Part shown: positions 42,157 to 51,776 of the stretch, in pieces
Numbering within the stretch: position 1 is the first letter of the stretch
Layout: each line of letters opens with the position of its first letter
Origin: Bacteroidia bacterium
GTDB lineage: Bacteria > Bacteroidota > Bacteroidia > Bacteroidales > VadinHA17
Assembly (NCBI GenBank): GCA_026391555.1
Contig: JAPLEB010000101.1
Coordinates: 1 to 54,979, forward strand
DNA: 54,979 bases
Direction of reading: 5' to 3'
The notes under the pieces: model-generated
What the model saw: only the letters and a program-made list of their open reading frames with translations
The model's database searches: none
Told to the model about the DNA's origin: nothing
Made by a program: the position numbers and the translations under genes

Positions 42157-43143
42157 ATGTTCAGGAAAACATTGAAGCAATTAAAATATTTACTAATACT
42201 TGTAATCGTACTGGTTTGCTTTCCGCGTTCAATACTTCCACACCAGACATCTGTTGTAGAGGAAGATGATCTCGAAAACTATGTTAAACTTAATGAGAAC
42301 GAATTGAGGCTCATAGAGTATAAAGACAGCGAAGAAGCCCTGAAACTCAAGCTGATTCAACTGGAAATAATTAACAATAGCAGAAAAAAATTCAAAGCGG
42401 ATCCGGTTAAACTGGATATTCTTGCTTCAAGGGTTGCAAATAAAATGTGCAGGGAGGCAGCTGAGAATAATTTTGTCGGTCACTGGAATACAGCCGGTGA
42501 AAAACCTTATCACAGGTATGCCTTTGCAGGCGGATACGACCATGTTTCTGAAAACGCTTTCGGCGAATGGTCATCTGACAATTATGACACAACCGCTTCA
42601 AATATCAGTTCTATGATGAAAGCGGGGCACGGTACATTCATGGCTGAAAAGGCTCCGAACGATGGGCATAAAAAGACTATAATTGACAAATCACATAATT
42701 TTGTCGGGATCGGATTTTATCTTTCAGGAAAACAATTCAGGTACTATGAAGAGTTTATTGACAGGTATCTTGAATTCGAGAACATCCCCGTGGAAGTGAA
42801 AGTTGATGAGCCATGTAGTTTAACAGTAAAAACCAATGGTGAAAATTATTTATACTTTCTGATTATCTACCGGGAGAAATACCCACAAGCCATGATGCCG
42901 GCCCAAATCAGAAAAAAAGGAAGTTATGAGGATTATACAAATGAGGTATACAATAAAATGTTCGCGTGGGATATGGTCAGTTACAGGAACGGATCTACTT
43001 ATAAGATACCCCTCAGTTTTTCGAAAGAAGGGATATACTACCTCCATTTCTATTCAGATAAAAAAGAGATCCCGAAGCCTGCAACATTGAATACCAAAGG
43101 CAAAACCCCGGTTAGTGGAATTGTGATTAAGGTGAATAAATAG
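42157..43143 (+). CDS. Secreted CAP/SCP-domain protein
   Basis: A 328-residue exported protein with a signal peptide or anchor (about 11-30). A CAP domain spans about 70-205: LEIINNSRKKFKADPVKLDILASRVANKM, then NNFVGHWNTAGEKPYHRYAFAGG, then VSENAF, and HKKTIIDKSHNFVGIGFYL. The His and Glu residues in these motifs fit the metal-binding cavity of the CAP superfamily. A C-terminal beta domain (about 215-328) is unassigned. Bacterial CAP proteins are mostly of unknown function. An AT-only 9-bp hairpin (42023-42044) lies upstream. Confidence 0.82.
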   Translation: MFRKTLKQLKYLLILVIVLVCFPRSILPHQTSVVEEDDLENYVKLNENELRLIEYKDSEEALKLKLIQLEIINNSRKKFKADPVKLDILASRVANKMCREAAENNFVGHWNTAGEKPYHRYAFAGGYDHVSENAFGEWSSDNYDTTASNISSMMKAGHGTFMAEKAPNDGHKKTIIDKSHNFVGIGFYLSGKQFRYYEEFIDRYLEFENIPVEVKVDEPCSLTVKTNGENYLYFLIIYREKYPQAMMPAQIRKKGSYEDYTNEVYNKMFAWDMVSYRNGSTYKIPLSFSKEGIYYLHFYSDKKEIPKPATLNTKGKTPVSGIVIKVNK

Positions 43144-43234
43144 AGTAAAATTTACTTTTGGCAAGCCTTAAACACTCTGAATGAAAAAAACCCTTTCGCA
43201 TTCGCGAAAAAGCTTTTTCTTATGTCGGGGTGAT

Positions 43235-43274
43235 CCCGCCTGCGGCGGGACGACCCCTTGCACCCCACAAGGGG
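43235..43274. repeat. Pair of GC-rich hairpins (REP-like or terminator)
   Basis: CCCGCC-TGC-GGCGGG (43235-43249) and CCCCTTG-CACCCCA-CAAGGGG (43254-43274) are two perfect hairpins in a GC-rich island inside AT-rich DNA. The flanking GATC words (43232 and 43273) make the whole tract roughly symmetrical. It follows the CAP gene by about 90 bp. There is no T-tract directly after, so a repetitive palindromic element is more likely than a terminator. Confidence 0.6.
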
Positions 43275-43307
43275 ATCAGCAACAATAATACCGCAAAAAG
43301 TCTCATT

Positions 43308-43574
43308 CTATGTCTTGAAGCAGTCTTGTAAAACGAAGATATGCCAGATCTCCTTTTTATCGTTCTGTTTTTCCAGGTAGCATCCGCATTTGTCAGTCGA
43401 ATAAACTTTCAGCTTTATCGAGCCCTGGGTTGATTTTTTATCAACTTTCAGAGATACCGGCGATTTCAGGTATTCCTGATACCCTTTGTCCGCCGATAAG
43501 GAAAGATAACCTATCAATTCTTTGCTCCGGACGATCCGTTCATCATAACACAGATGAATCAGCAGTTCCCACAC
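43308..43574 (-). CDS. Doubtful 88-residue open frame
   Basis: A frame with a GTG start (43574), no signal peptide and no recognisable domain; it ends in a Cys-rich stretch (DKCGCYLEKQND, then VLQDCFKT). The frame is open upstream to about 43629 without an ATG. It may be the 3' fragment of a lost gene or a chance frame. No other gene covers this 540-bp gap between the CAP gene and the regulator. Confidence 0.25.
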   Translation of the reverse strand: MWELLIHLCYDERIVRSKELIGYLSLSADKGYQEYLKSPVSLKVDKKSTQGSIKLKVYSTDKCGCYLEKQNDKKEIWHIFVLQDCFKT

Positions 43575-43680
43575 GACTGCTAATTTCGATATAATAATTT
43601 CAAATTTGATTTTTAAAAACTACATTTATAGTCTAATTTAATACGACTATTTTGACCTAATAAACTTGATAGACTCATAA

Positions 43681-46260
43681 ATGAAAGCTAACTCAAAGTT
43701 TTATTACTTTGTTTTCATTTTCCGGCATGCATTACTTATTGCTTTATTCATGATAAGTGATAATGCTTTCCCACAAATTTATGGATTAAAATTTCAAAAC
43801 CATGATGTTGTTCTGGATAAAAGAACAGAATTGAATTTATCTCCTGATCGGTTTTTAAATTTTAATGGCGAATTTGAAATATCTTTTGACTTTAATATTT
43901 ATCTTTTAAAACCGAATGATTATTCAGGATTATTTGGATATATTTTTAGAATCATTTCTCGTGAAAACAATAATATTGACCTCTTAATTTCTCCTAACCC
44001 TACAATAAATTTAAACCTTGTTATCGGGAGAACCGATTCCGTCATTCATATTGGATCCATAAATAATGCACTTGATGGTTGGATTAATTTGCGTGTTAAG
44101 TTTTTATTGAATGAAGACAGGTTGATTTTCTATACCCCTGATTCTTTTTACGTTCAGGAAAACGTAGGGTTTAAAAGAGATGATTCTTTCAGAATAATTT
44201 TTGGAGCGAATGATTATGGAAATTTTAAGACATCTGATGTCCCTTCAATGATCATAAAGGATATACGGATTTCTGAAGAAGGGAATTTAAAATATCACTG
44301 GCCCCTGGACGAAGAAGAGGGCAATAAAGCGGGAAACAGGTTAAACAAAGCAGTAGCACTTGTAAAAAATCCTATATGGATAAAGAACAATCATTGTAAA
44401 TGGGAGACCAGGTATCAGGATGAAATTAATGGATATGTACTTGTAGCTTCCGACAACGAAAATGGAAAAATATTTCTTGTCGGTGATAGGGAGTTATTAA
44501 TTTATTCCGCTCAGGAAAACATTATTCAGTCAGTAAAATACCTTGATAAATCAATTTCAATAAACAACAATTTCTCCTCAATATATAACAGTCTGGATAA
44601 TAAAATTTACTGTTACATTATAAATAATAAGGTATTCTATAGCCTTGATGTTTTGACAGGGGAATGGACTGAAATAGATGCCTATTCCAACTCAGTTAGT
44701 TTCTACAGGCATTATAACAGTTTTTTTAATCCAGATGAGAATTCAATATACATTTTCGGCGGATATGGCCAGCATAGTTATCATAATGAAATCCGGAAGC
44801 TTGATTTAACAAAAAATGGATGGCAGGACTTAACAGTAGACAATGACATATTCTTTCCAAGGTATCTGACGGGTCTTGGTTCGCTGAATGATACGGTTTA
44901 TCTGCTTGGTGGTTTTGGAAGTTTGACAGGAAGTCAGCTGGTTAATCCTCACAGTTTTTTCGATTTACTGGGTTATTCAATTAAAAACAGGGCATTTTTT
45001 AAAAAATTTGAAATAACCCGAATCTATGATGATATGTGTGTAGGCAACACTATGTGGATCAACAATAAGAATCGTGATTATTACGCGCTGATATTTGAAA
45101 AAATCAAATTTGAAAGTTCCTTGCAGCTGATAAAGGGGAATATTGACAATCCAAAAGTGAAATTTCTGGGCGATAGGATCCCTTTTAAGTTTCTTGATGT
45201 AAGATCGAATGCTAGTCTGTTTTATTTTCCAGACCAAAAGAAGCTGTTTGCCTACACTTCGTTCGTAACAGATTCTGCGACCACACTCGTTAGCATATAT
45301 TCGATAGATCACCCGCCTGCAGAATTCAGTGTCGGAAACTTGAATTTCAAAACCAGAAAGAACCTGTTATTAATCTTATTTACGATCATATTAGTGATTT
45401 CATCCCCATTTTTATCACTGTACATTATTAGAAAAAGAAGGTCTAAAAGTATTTCACAAGATGAAATCGAACCTGATGCAGGGGGCATAGATAAGGAATC
45501 TAAAAAACCTGCTCCTGAAGACCCAAGTGAGAAACCAAATTATCAATTGGTTCTGTTTGGCGGGTTTCAGGTGTTTAACCGTAATGATGAGGATATAACG
45601 AATAAATTTTCACCTCTGTTAAAAGAACTGTTTCTGCTTATTTTATTATATACCTATAAAAATAATAAAGGAATTACCTCTGATCAAATCTCTGAATACC
45701 TTTGGTTCGGTAAATCTACATTAAGTGCAAGAAATAACAGAGCTGTAAATATTGCCAAACTGAAGGCAATATTAAGTGAATTGGGAGCAGTTGAATTGAC
45801 AAAGAAAACGGGATACTGGAAAATGATCTTCGACAACGATATTGTTAAGAGCGATTATCATGATTTTTTAGAAATTTCCAGTTCAAAGTCAAATCTTACA
45901 AGACTGAATATATGCAGATTATTGGAAATCACTAAGCAGGGAGGTTTCTTAATCAACACCAACTATGAGTGGCTTGATGATTTTAAATCGGATATTTCTG
46001 ATAAGATCATTGATACCATGGTTGCTTTTACAGAAAAATGCAAGTTAGAAACAGATGCTGAGTTCATTATTCATCTGGCCGATTGTATTTTTAATTTCGA
46101 TAAAGTCAATGAAGAGGCAATGGTTCTTAAATGTAAGGCGGAGTGTTTCCTTGGCAATCACAGCCTGGCAAAAATGACTTATGAGAAATTTGTCAGGGAG
46201 TATCAAAAGCTTTATGATGAGGAATTTGAAACTTCATTTAACGAATTAATAAAATCCTAG
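43681..46260 (+). CDS. Membrane one-component regulator: LamG + Kelch sensor, TM, SARP-like output
   Basis: An 859-residue protein. After a signal/anchor (about 15-32) comes a concanavalin-like (LamG) domain (about 36-225: FEISFDFNIYLL, ending LKYHWPLDEEEGN), then Kelch-type repeats (about 250-540: SIYIFGGYGQ, VYLLGGFG). A single TM helix spans about 561-583 and is followed by RKRRSK. The cytosolic part (about 625-859) is a winged-helix DNA-binding domain like the SARP/OmpR type (LVLFGGFQVFN, then ITSDQISEYLW, then RAVNIAKLKAIL), followed by helical TPR/BTAD-like repeats. It presumably senses a glycan outside and controls nearby glycan genes directly, without a kinase. The target is inferred from position only. 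Confidence 0.8.
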   Translation: MKANSKFYYFVFIFRHALLIALFMISDNAFPQIYGLKFQNHDVVLDKRTELNLSPDRFLNFNGEFEISFDFNIYLLKPNDYSGLFGYIFRIISRENNNIDLLISPNPTINLNLVIGRTDSVIHIGSINNALDGWINLRVKFLLNEDRLIFYTPDSFYVQENVGFKRDDSFRIIFGANDYGNFKTSDVPSMIIKDIRISEEGNLKYHWPLDEEEGNKAGNRLNKAVALVKNPIWIKNNHCKWETRYQDEINGYVLVASDNENGKIFLVGDRELLIYSAQENIIQSVKYLDKSISINNNFSSIYNSLDNKIYCYIINNKVFYSLDVLTGEWTEIDAYSNSVSFYRHYNSFFNPDENSIYIFGGYGQHSYHNEIRKLDLTKNGWQDLTVDNDIFFPRYLTGLGSLNDTVYLLGGFGSLTGSQLVNPHSFFDLLGYSIKNRAFFKKFEITRIYDDMCVGNTMWINNKNRDYYALIFEKIKFESSLQLIKGNIDNPKVKFLGDRIPFKFLDVRSNASLFYFPDQKKLFAYTSFVTDSATTLVSIYSIDHPPAEFSVGNLNFKTRKNLLLILFTIILVISSPFLSLYIIRKRRSKSISQDEIEPDAGGIDKESKKPAPEDPSEKPNYQLVLFGGFQVFNRNDEDITNKFSPLLKELFLLILLYTYKNNKGITSDQISEYLWFGKSTLSARNNRAVNIAKLKAILSELGAVELTKKTGYWKMIFDNDIVKSDYHDFLEISSSKSNLTRLNICRLLEITKQGGFLINTNYEWLDDFKSDISDKIIDTMVAFTEKCKLETDAEFIIHLADCIFNFDKVNEEAMVLKCKAECFLGNHSLAKMTYEKFVREYQKLYDEEFETSFNELIKS

Positions 46261-46308
46261 ATCTTTATATTCCCCTGCTTAATTCTGAATTATTATCTTG
46301 CCATTGTT

Positions 46309-48849
46309 TTACAGAATGATTTTTTGGCTGTAAATTCCTTGTTTATTTACCACCATTACAATATATATCCCATTGCATATATTTACAGGTACTTCAGTGC
46401 TTTCCAACACAAAGCCATAAAGCAGTTTGCCTGAAATATCGAATATCTTAACCATTGAATTTAAAGCAGACGCATTAAACACAAGCGTCTGTTTTCTTGA
46501 AAAGATGTATTGAATTTTCTCCTCATACTGAACGTCATCTATAGCATTTGGACTCTCCTTCCTTGTGGAGATAAATATATCATCGAAATAGGCCAGGTAT
46601 GAACCAGAAGATTCAGGCTTATCGAATGTGATAATAATGCCTGTAATTTCATCGCCAACCAATTCGCCCACACCTATCTGGCAAGTTATATTCTCCCAGC
46701 CTGCCCCAACAGTTCCTATCCCTGAAGATGGATCCATGCTCAAACCCAAATTGTTTTTATAGTTTATCAGTTTGCTTAACTTCTTTCCTGATTTAAACAT
46801 CAAATCAACCGAAACATATTTTCCAAGATCATTGATAGTTTTCTTCCAGAATGAAAGTTGCAGATCTGATACCACGGGTATTTTAACCTCGGCAAATTTA
46901 AAGGTATAAAATGAGGTATTTGATGAGGTTGGATTGCCTGTAGCTCTGACAACATATGATCCTCTGTTCGCATTTGCTTCATCTTTGGTAATTTCACAAG
47001 TCGGCAGGGAAACATTGCTACTTCCGAGAATTGCCGGATTATAAAAGCATGGATCCAGATTGAATATCCCATTCTTAACTTCACCTCCTTCTTTTTCAAT
47101 ATATTCGGTATATCTCTTTTCAAAACTGTTTCTATAATAATCCGGGCCACTGGAATGTGGAACAGATAATACCTGGGATGGGTCATCAGTACTTTTAGCC
47201 ATTGCCGTGGCGGCAGATGCAACTCTTAAGTAAAAATCTGATGAGACCCATATGCCATCGGCGCTTAATGTAACGAAATACTGGTTGGTTGGGATCATAC
47301 TCCAGTCGGTTGCTGCCTTCATAATTGCTGTTCCTTCATCATATTCATCAAACATTGCAAAGTACATCTGATTAATTCCGGTCGATCTTATGTTATATGC
47401 TTGCCTCCACAGAAATTCGCCGGCTTGCCGGGGAATTGAATTCGGGGCTCCAATATTCCATGTCGACCATGAAAAACCAGGGAAAAGAACCGGGAGGTAG
47501 TCGAGGTTATTTGCATCGCAAAATGCTTTATCCGGAAGGATAAAACTGGTTTTGTGGCTGTCGCAGCCAGAAATGTTTTTATATCGTCCCGGAGTCCAGG
47601 GGGAAACCATATCGTAAGTTTTGTAAGCTTCAATGAACCCGGGTTTTGAGTCGCCAGATTCTGTCCGCCAATTTGTCGGAACCCCTCCAATAACATAGCA
47701 TCCCCTGCTTTGCAGGAATTTGATAAGTTCAATTGTTTTTGCAGCATTTCCCACCCGTGAAGTAAATCCAGGGCCCCATATCTGCACCACAGGCTTGTTA
47801 TTTACTGTGGCATAAGCAGGAGATGATGTTAAAGCATAGGATTTTTCAATGTTGAAAACCCAGTCGTATTTGATACTTTCTACCCAGGCATTCTCATCTT
47901 TCCCCGACGACATATCATAACAAACATAAAAGATCCTTTCATTTGTTTCAGCCGCTTTTTTGACTTTCACCGGTTTGGAAAATGGGGAGTTGGTGATTGG
48001 ATATGGATTGTCTCCGATAAATCGCTGAAGAGCCACACCATCAATGCCGAAATCTTTCATCCATTTAAAGTGCTCGTCAATTACATCTGCTGAACTAAAT
48101 AATAGGGAAGGTTCACCATTTCCCAGATCTTTAAAACCAGTTTGTTTCAAAATTTCTGATCCATAATCCCTGGTGTCTGGATAAATATCAAAAGAAGAAT
48201 TCCCTACTTCAGGCAAACTATTAGATGACCAATGTACCCATCCTGAATTTGATTCGCTTGCTGTAAACCAGGCCTGATATCCAGCTACAGATTTGCCTGT
48301 AAATTCTGAGTAGCTGCTGCCGGAAGTAACAGGAACACCTTCTTTGTAAGGATCCAATTCTCCTTTTGATATTGATATCTGACTTATGTAGGCTTCACCC
48401 GAAATCCTGAAATCTGACTGATTATTTTGCAAATTGTTAAATGCCGCGTCAACTAATCCGACTGTAGCATTAACCCAGGAGTTTGAGTTCGTTTTTGTGA
48501 TCGTAATTGATTTGTAATTGCTTGATAACGAATTATATTGAAGTGAAAATTTTTCATTTCCGCTATCGAAGTATGTAATATAAAAAATAAGTTTAATATC
48601 GGTAGTTAAAATCAACCCATCATCAACCCTGAAATAACCATATTTACCTGATGGGATATAGCGACAATCCAACTGCCCCATGATTGCTTGTTCACTATAG
48701 GCTTCAGCTGAAGGATTCGTATTAACCACAAATAGTATTCCTGTCTCCTCCCGCGGATTTGAAAAGGTAATTTTTGTTACCTGACCATTTGCGGAGGAAG
48801 CCGATAATATGAATAATAAAAATAAAGTAAAAGCTACTAGGCGCGCCAT
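46309..48849 (-). CDS. Secreted GH71/99-like glycoside hydrolase with T9SS sorting tail
   Basis: An 846-residue exported enzyme from the ATG at 48849 (signal MARLVAFTLFLLFILSASSANG). An N-terminal carbohydrate-binding-like beta domain (about 25-170) leads to a GH71/99-like (beta/alpha)8 catalytic domain (about 185-560) with GYQAWFTASESNSGWVHW, then HFKWMKDFGIDGVALQRF, then YFAMFDEYDEGTAI. A second binding-like domain follows (about 630-770). The final 80 residues (MVKIFDISGKLLYGF...GIYIVMVVN) are a type A type IX secretion sorting domain, so the enzyme should be exported to the cell surface or medium. It is transcribed towards the regulator gene and is a paralogue of the partial gene at 53758. 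Confidence 0.82.
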   Translation of the reverse strand: MARLVAFTLFLLFILSASSANGQVTKITFSNPREETGILFVVNTNPSAEAYSEQAIMGQLDCRYIPSGKYGYFRVDDGLILTTDIKLIFYITYFDSGNEKFSLQYNSLSSNYKSITITKTNSNSWVNATVGLVDAAFNNLQNNQSDFRISGEAYISQISISKGELDPYKEGVPVTSGSSYSEFTGKSVAGYQAWFTASESNSGWVHWSSNSLPEVGNSSFDIYPDTRDYGSEILKQTGFKDLGNGEPSLLFSSADVIDEHFKWMKDFGIDGVALQRFIGDNPYPITNSPFSKPVKVKKAAETNERIFYVCYDMSSGKDENAWVESIKYDWVFNIEKSYALTSSPAYATVNNKPVVQIWGPGFTSRVGNAAKTIELIKFLQSRGCYVIGGVPTNWRTESGDSKPGFIEAYKTYDMVSPWTPGRYKNISGCDSHKTSFILPDKAFCDANNLDYLPVLFPGFSWSTWNIGAPNSIPRQAGEFLWRQAYNIRSTGINQMYFAMFDEYDEGTAIMKAATDWSMIPTNQYFVTLSADGIWVSSDFYLRVASAATAMAKSTDDPSQVLSVPHSSGPDYYRNSFEKRYTEYIEKEGGEVKNGIFNLDPCFYNPAILGSSNVSLPTCEITKDEANANRGSYVVRATGNPTSSNTSFYTFKFAEVKIPVVSDLQLSFWKKTINDLGKYVSVDLMFKSGKKLSKLINYKNNLGLSMDPSSGIGTVGAGWENITCQIGVGELVGDEITGIIITFDKPESSGSYLAYFDDIFISTRKESPNAIDDVQYEEKIQYIFSRKQTLVFNASALNSMVKIFDISGKLLYGFVLESTEVPVNICNGIYIVMVVNKQGIYSQKIIL

Positions 48850-49099
48850 TATGAAATTAAATATGATACTAAGAAAGGTATGAACAATTAATTCTTTATT
48901 AATAATCACTTAAAGGAATTAATTTTCAGCATAAAATAATGTTTTAAGGAAAAGTTTAAATTGGAGGATTTCATGTGTTTATGGTAATACTATCTTGACT
49001 CATTAATGTTATTTATTTTTTATTAATTTAAAATTAATTGTAATTCCCTTCTTTAGCTATATAATATTTAACAGGAATTAATTTTTTAATAGAACTTCT

Positions 49100-50701
49100 A
49101 TGAATCTCAAAAGTCTATTTTGTAATAAACCGGTCGCAGTAACAGGCGGTTTTGTTTTCTTTTCCTCTTTTATCTCAGCTGGACAGGCAAATGAAAGACC
49201 AAATATACTGATTATAATGACCGATCAGCAAGCATGGAATGCAGTTGGTTATTCGGGAAACAAAATGATTAAAACCCCAAATCTTGACAGACTGGCAAGC
49301 GAGGGGGTTAATTTTAGTCATGCCGTTACTCCGTGTCCGGTTTGCGTACCTGCCCGTACCTCTATTTTAACCGGCCGATTAACAGAAACAACTACTATTC
49401 GGGAAAATGGGGATGTTAAAACAGGTGATTGTTACTATCCCACCTTCGATGAAATTCTGGCAAAAAGAGGATTTGTTACCGAAGTTTATGGGAAGTTTCA
49501 TTCACCGGAACACATGGCAAGAGTTTACATGAACCCTCCTGTAAAAGGAATGACTGGCACTGACCCTATTGTTCATTGGGAACCCATTTACGTGAAATAT
49601 ATTCAGGAAAATTTCAGGAATAGACAATTGAAACCTGGCGAGTTGTATGAGACTACTTTTTATGGAGGGACAGTCCCATATAAACTTGATCCCCCAGATC
49701 GCAGGTATAAATATTTACCATCAGGAGAAATTCCGGAAGATGAATTAAGACGTAAAAAATTAGGTCAGGACGATGTGCACGGGGTACTCGATTTGCCGGC
49801 TGAATATACAATTACCGCGATACAAGGCAAGCAAACGATTGATGCTTTGGAACGCTTGAAAAATGAACAATTTATTCTGACATGTTCGTTTCATTGTCCA
49901 CATGTACCCATTACACCTTCCGAACCTTACGCTTCATTGTATAAGGCAAAGGATATGATAACTCCTGTTTCAATTGAAGACCAAAGAAAAAATTCGCCTT
50001 ACAATCCGGGCGAAGTAATTTCGCCTTATAACGAAAAAGATAAAGTTCAGTACATGACAGCAAATTACTATGCGTTTGTGACAGAAATTGATGATTGGGT
50101 AGGGAAGATATTGACCAAGCTCGAACAGTTGAAGCTGACAGAAAACACGCTGGTTGTTTTTGTTTCCGATCATGGCGAGATGCTGGGTGCTCATGGTATG
50201 CGGGGAAAATTCTGTTTTTATGAGGAATCTGTCAGGGTGCCATTTATTATCTGTTATCCCGGCAAAATAAAAGCGGGCCTAAGTATTTCCACACCCGTTT
50301 CCATCTTAAACATCTTTCCTACTATCCTCGATTATGCAGGCCTTAAAAACATTCCAACAGATGGATATTCTCTCAGACCGGTAATTGAAGGGGGAGAACC
50401 CAGGTACGATTTTGCAGTTTCAGAATGGACATGGTCAAATAACAATGTGCCATCCCTGATGATCAGGACGAGTGACTGGAAATTAATGACTACCCACCGG
50501 AGCGGTGGTAAAGATGTTGAAGCTCTCTTTGATTTAAAAAATGACCCATATGAGATGAACAACCTTTTAGGCACAAATCCCGAAAGGTTTAAATACAAAG
50601 AGATCTCTGAAGAATTGCGCTCGAAATTGGTGAGATATTTAAAAGATGTAAGCTATCCGCTTGTTAAAGGAGTTGAACAACGGATTTTGATACGAAATTA
50701 G
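49100..50701 (+). CDS. S1-family (type I) sulfatase
   Basis: A 533-residue exported sulfatase. The formylglycine motif is C-x-P-x-R in CPVCVPARTSILTGR (Cys82, Pro84, Arg86), which needs a maturase not present here. Metal-binding segments are IIMTDQQAW (Asp42) and VFVSDHGEMLGAHG. The N-terminus is hydrophobic (about 12-30) and ends in QANERPN. It should remove sulfate esters from a glycan; the S1 subfamily cannot be named by eye. It begins a co-directional run: GH88/105 after 17 bp, then DUF1080 and isomerase. It is divergent from the GH71/99-like gene, so the shared 250 bp probably holds both promoters. Confidence 0.88.
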   Translation: MNLKSLFCNKPVAVTGGFVFFSSFISAGQANERPNILIIMTDQQAWNAVGYSGNKMIKTPNLDRLASEGVNFSHAVTPCPVCVPARTSILTGRLTETTTIRENGDVKTGDCYYPTFDEILAKRGFVTEVYGKFHSPEHMARVYMNPPVKGMTGTDPIVHWEPIYVKYIQENFRNRQLKPGELYETTFYGGTVPYKLDPPDRRYKYLPSGEIPEDELRRKKLGQDDVHGVLDLPAEYTITAIQGKQTIDALERLKNEQFILTCSFHCPHVPITPSEPYASLYKAKDMITPVSIEDQRKNSPYNPGEVISPYNEKDKVQYMTANYYAFVTEIDDWVGKILTKLEQLKLTENTLVVFVSDHGEMLGAHGMRGKFCFYEESVRVPFIICYPGKIKAGLSISTPVSILNIFPTILDYAGLKNIPTDGYSLRPVIEGGEPRYDFAVSEWTWSNNNVPSLMIRTSDWKLMTTHRSGGKDVEALFDLKNDPYEMNNLLGTNPERFKYKEISEELRSKLVRYLKDVSYPLVKGVEQRILIRN

Positions 50702-50718
50702 ACGATAAATTAGTTGTA

Positions 50719-51771
50719 ATGGAGAAATCTCATATCCTGAAATTTGTTGCTTCGGTAACTTTTGTTGGATTCTTTTTTAGCACGTTAGCTCAAAATACGA
50801 GTCTTCCCAAATGCGATGACGCACTACTGGGAAAAGTTAAAACGGCAATGCTTTGTATGCAACGATATTCGTGGGAGCATGGAACTGCCATGCAGGGGAT
50901 GTTAGAGATAGGCGATACAACAGCTTTGCTTATTATGGCCAGGGAATCGATTCAACGTGGTAAAACCGACGGACGACTTTCGATGGTTGGTTCTGACATG
51001 AACATTGCGGATACAGGTGTAAATGGTCCCGGAGTTCTGGCAGCCTATAAAATTTCCCGCGACGAGAAATATAACAAAGCAGCTCAGGCTCAGTACAAAT
51101 ATTTAAAAAAACCTGAGTCGAAAAATGCCATGGGCGTAATTTATCACAACCATAAATCGAAAGTAATTTTTAGCGACAATATGTTTATGGTAGCTCCGTT
51201 CCTGGCCCAAATGGGGGATTACGAAGAGGCTATTCATCAGATTGAAGGAATTCGTGATGTACTTTGGAATAGTGAAAAAAAGTTATTTCACCACATTCGA
51301 ATTCAGGAAACTGGTGAGTTTAAAGACCCGTCGTTTTGGGGCGGTGGAAACGGATGGTGTGCTGCAGCAATGGCTCAGGTAATTAATCTCTTACCCACCG
51401 AAAGACAAGAAGAAAAACAAAAACTGATCGGATATTGTACCGATTTATTGGATGGCTGCATCGCCAATCAATTACCCAGCGGACTGTTGTACGATAAAAT
51501 TACCGAACCGAATTTTGAAGAATCGACCTTACCGGCAATGCTGGCTTATACCATTTATACAGCCGTAAAATCAGGGTGGTTGGATGCATCATATTTGATT
51601 CCGGCTGATAAAATGCGGGAAGCAGTTTATGCAAATGTTGATGAATATGGATTGCTGCAAAAAGCGAGTAAAGCTCCCGGTTTTAATTCTCCCGGCACAT
51701 CAACCGAAGGTCAGGCTTTTTTCCTGATGATGGAAGGTTCTTTTAGAAAATTAAAACAAGCTAAAAAATAG
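50719..51771 (+). CDS. GH88/GH105-family unsaturated uronyl hydrolase
   Basis: A 350-residue exported (alpha/alpha)6-barrel enzyme with a signal ending near FSTLAQ. The conserved catalytic Asp is probably Asp153 in FSDNMFMVAPFLA. Other family signatures are MQRYSWEHG (49-55) and DPSFWGGGNGWCAAAM. Known members hydrate the 4,5-double bond of unsaturated uronic acids released by polysaccharide lyases. No lyase lies in this window, so it either works on products from elsewhere or has a different substrate. It sits between the sulfatase (17 bp) and the DUF1080 gene (5 bp). Confidence 0.85.
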   Translation: MEKSHILKFVASVTFVGFFFSTLAQNTSLPKCDDALLGKVKTAMLCMQRYSWEHGTAMQGMLEIGDTTALLIMARESIQRGKTDGRLSMVGSDMNIADTGVNGPGVLAAYKISRDEKYNKAAQAQYKYLKKPESKNAMGVIYHNHKSKVIFSDNMFMVAPFLAQMGDYEEAIHQIEGIRDVLWNSEKKLFHHIRIQETGEFKDPSFWGGGNGWCAAAMAQVINLLPTERQEEKQKLIGYCTDLLDGCIANQLPSGLLYDKITEPNFEESTLPAMLAYTIYTAVKSGWLDASYLIPADKMREAVYANVDEYGLLQKASKAPGFNSPGTSTEGQAFFLMMEGSFRKLKQAKK

Positions 51772-51776
51772 AAATC

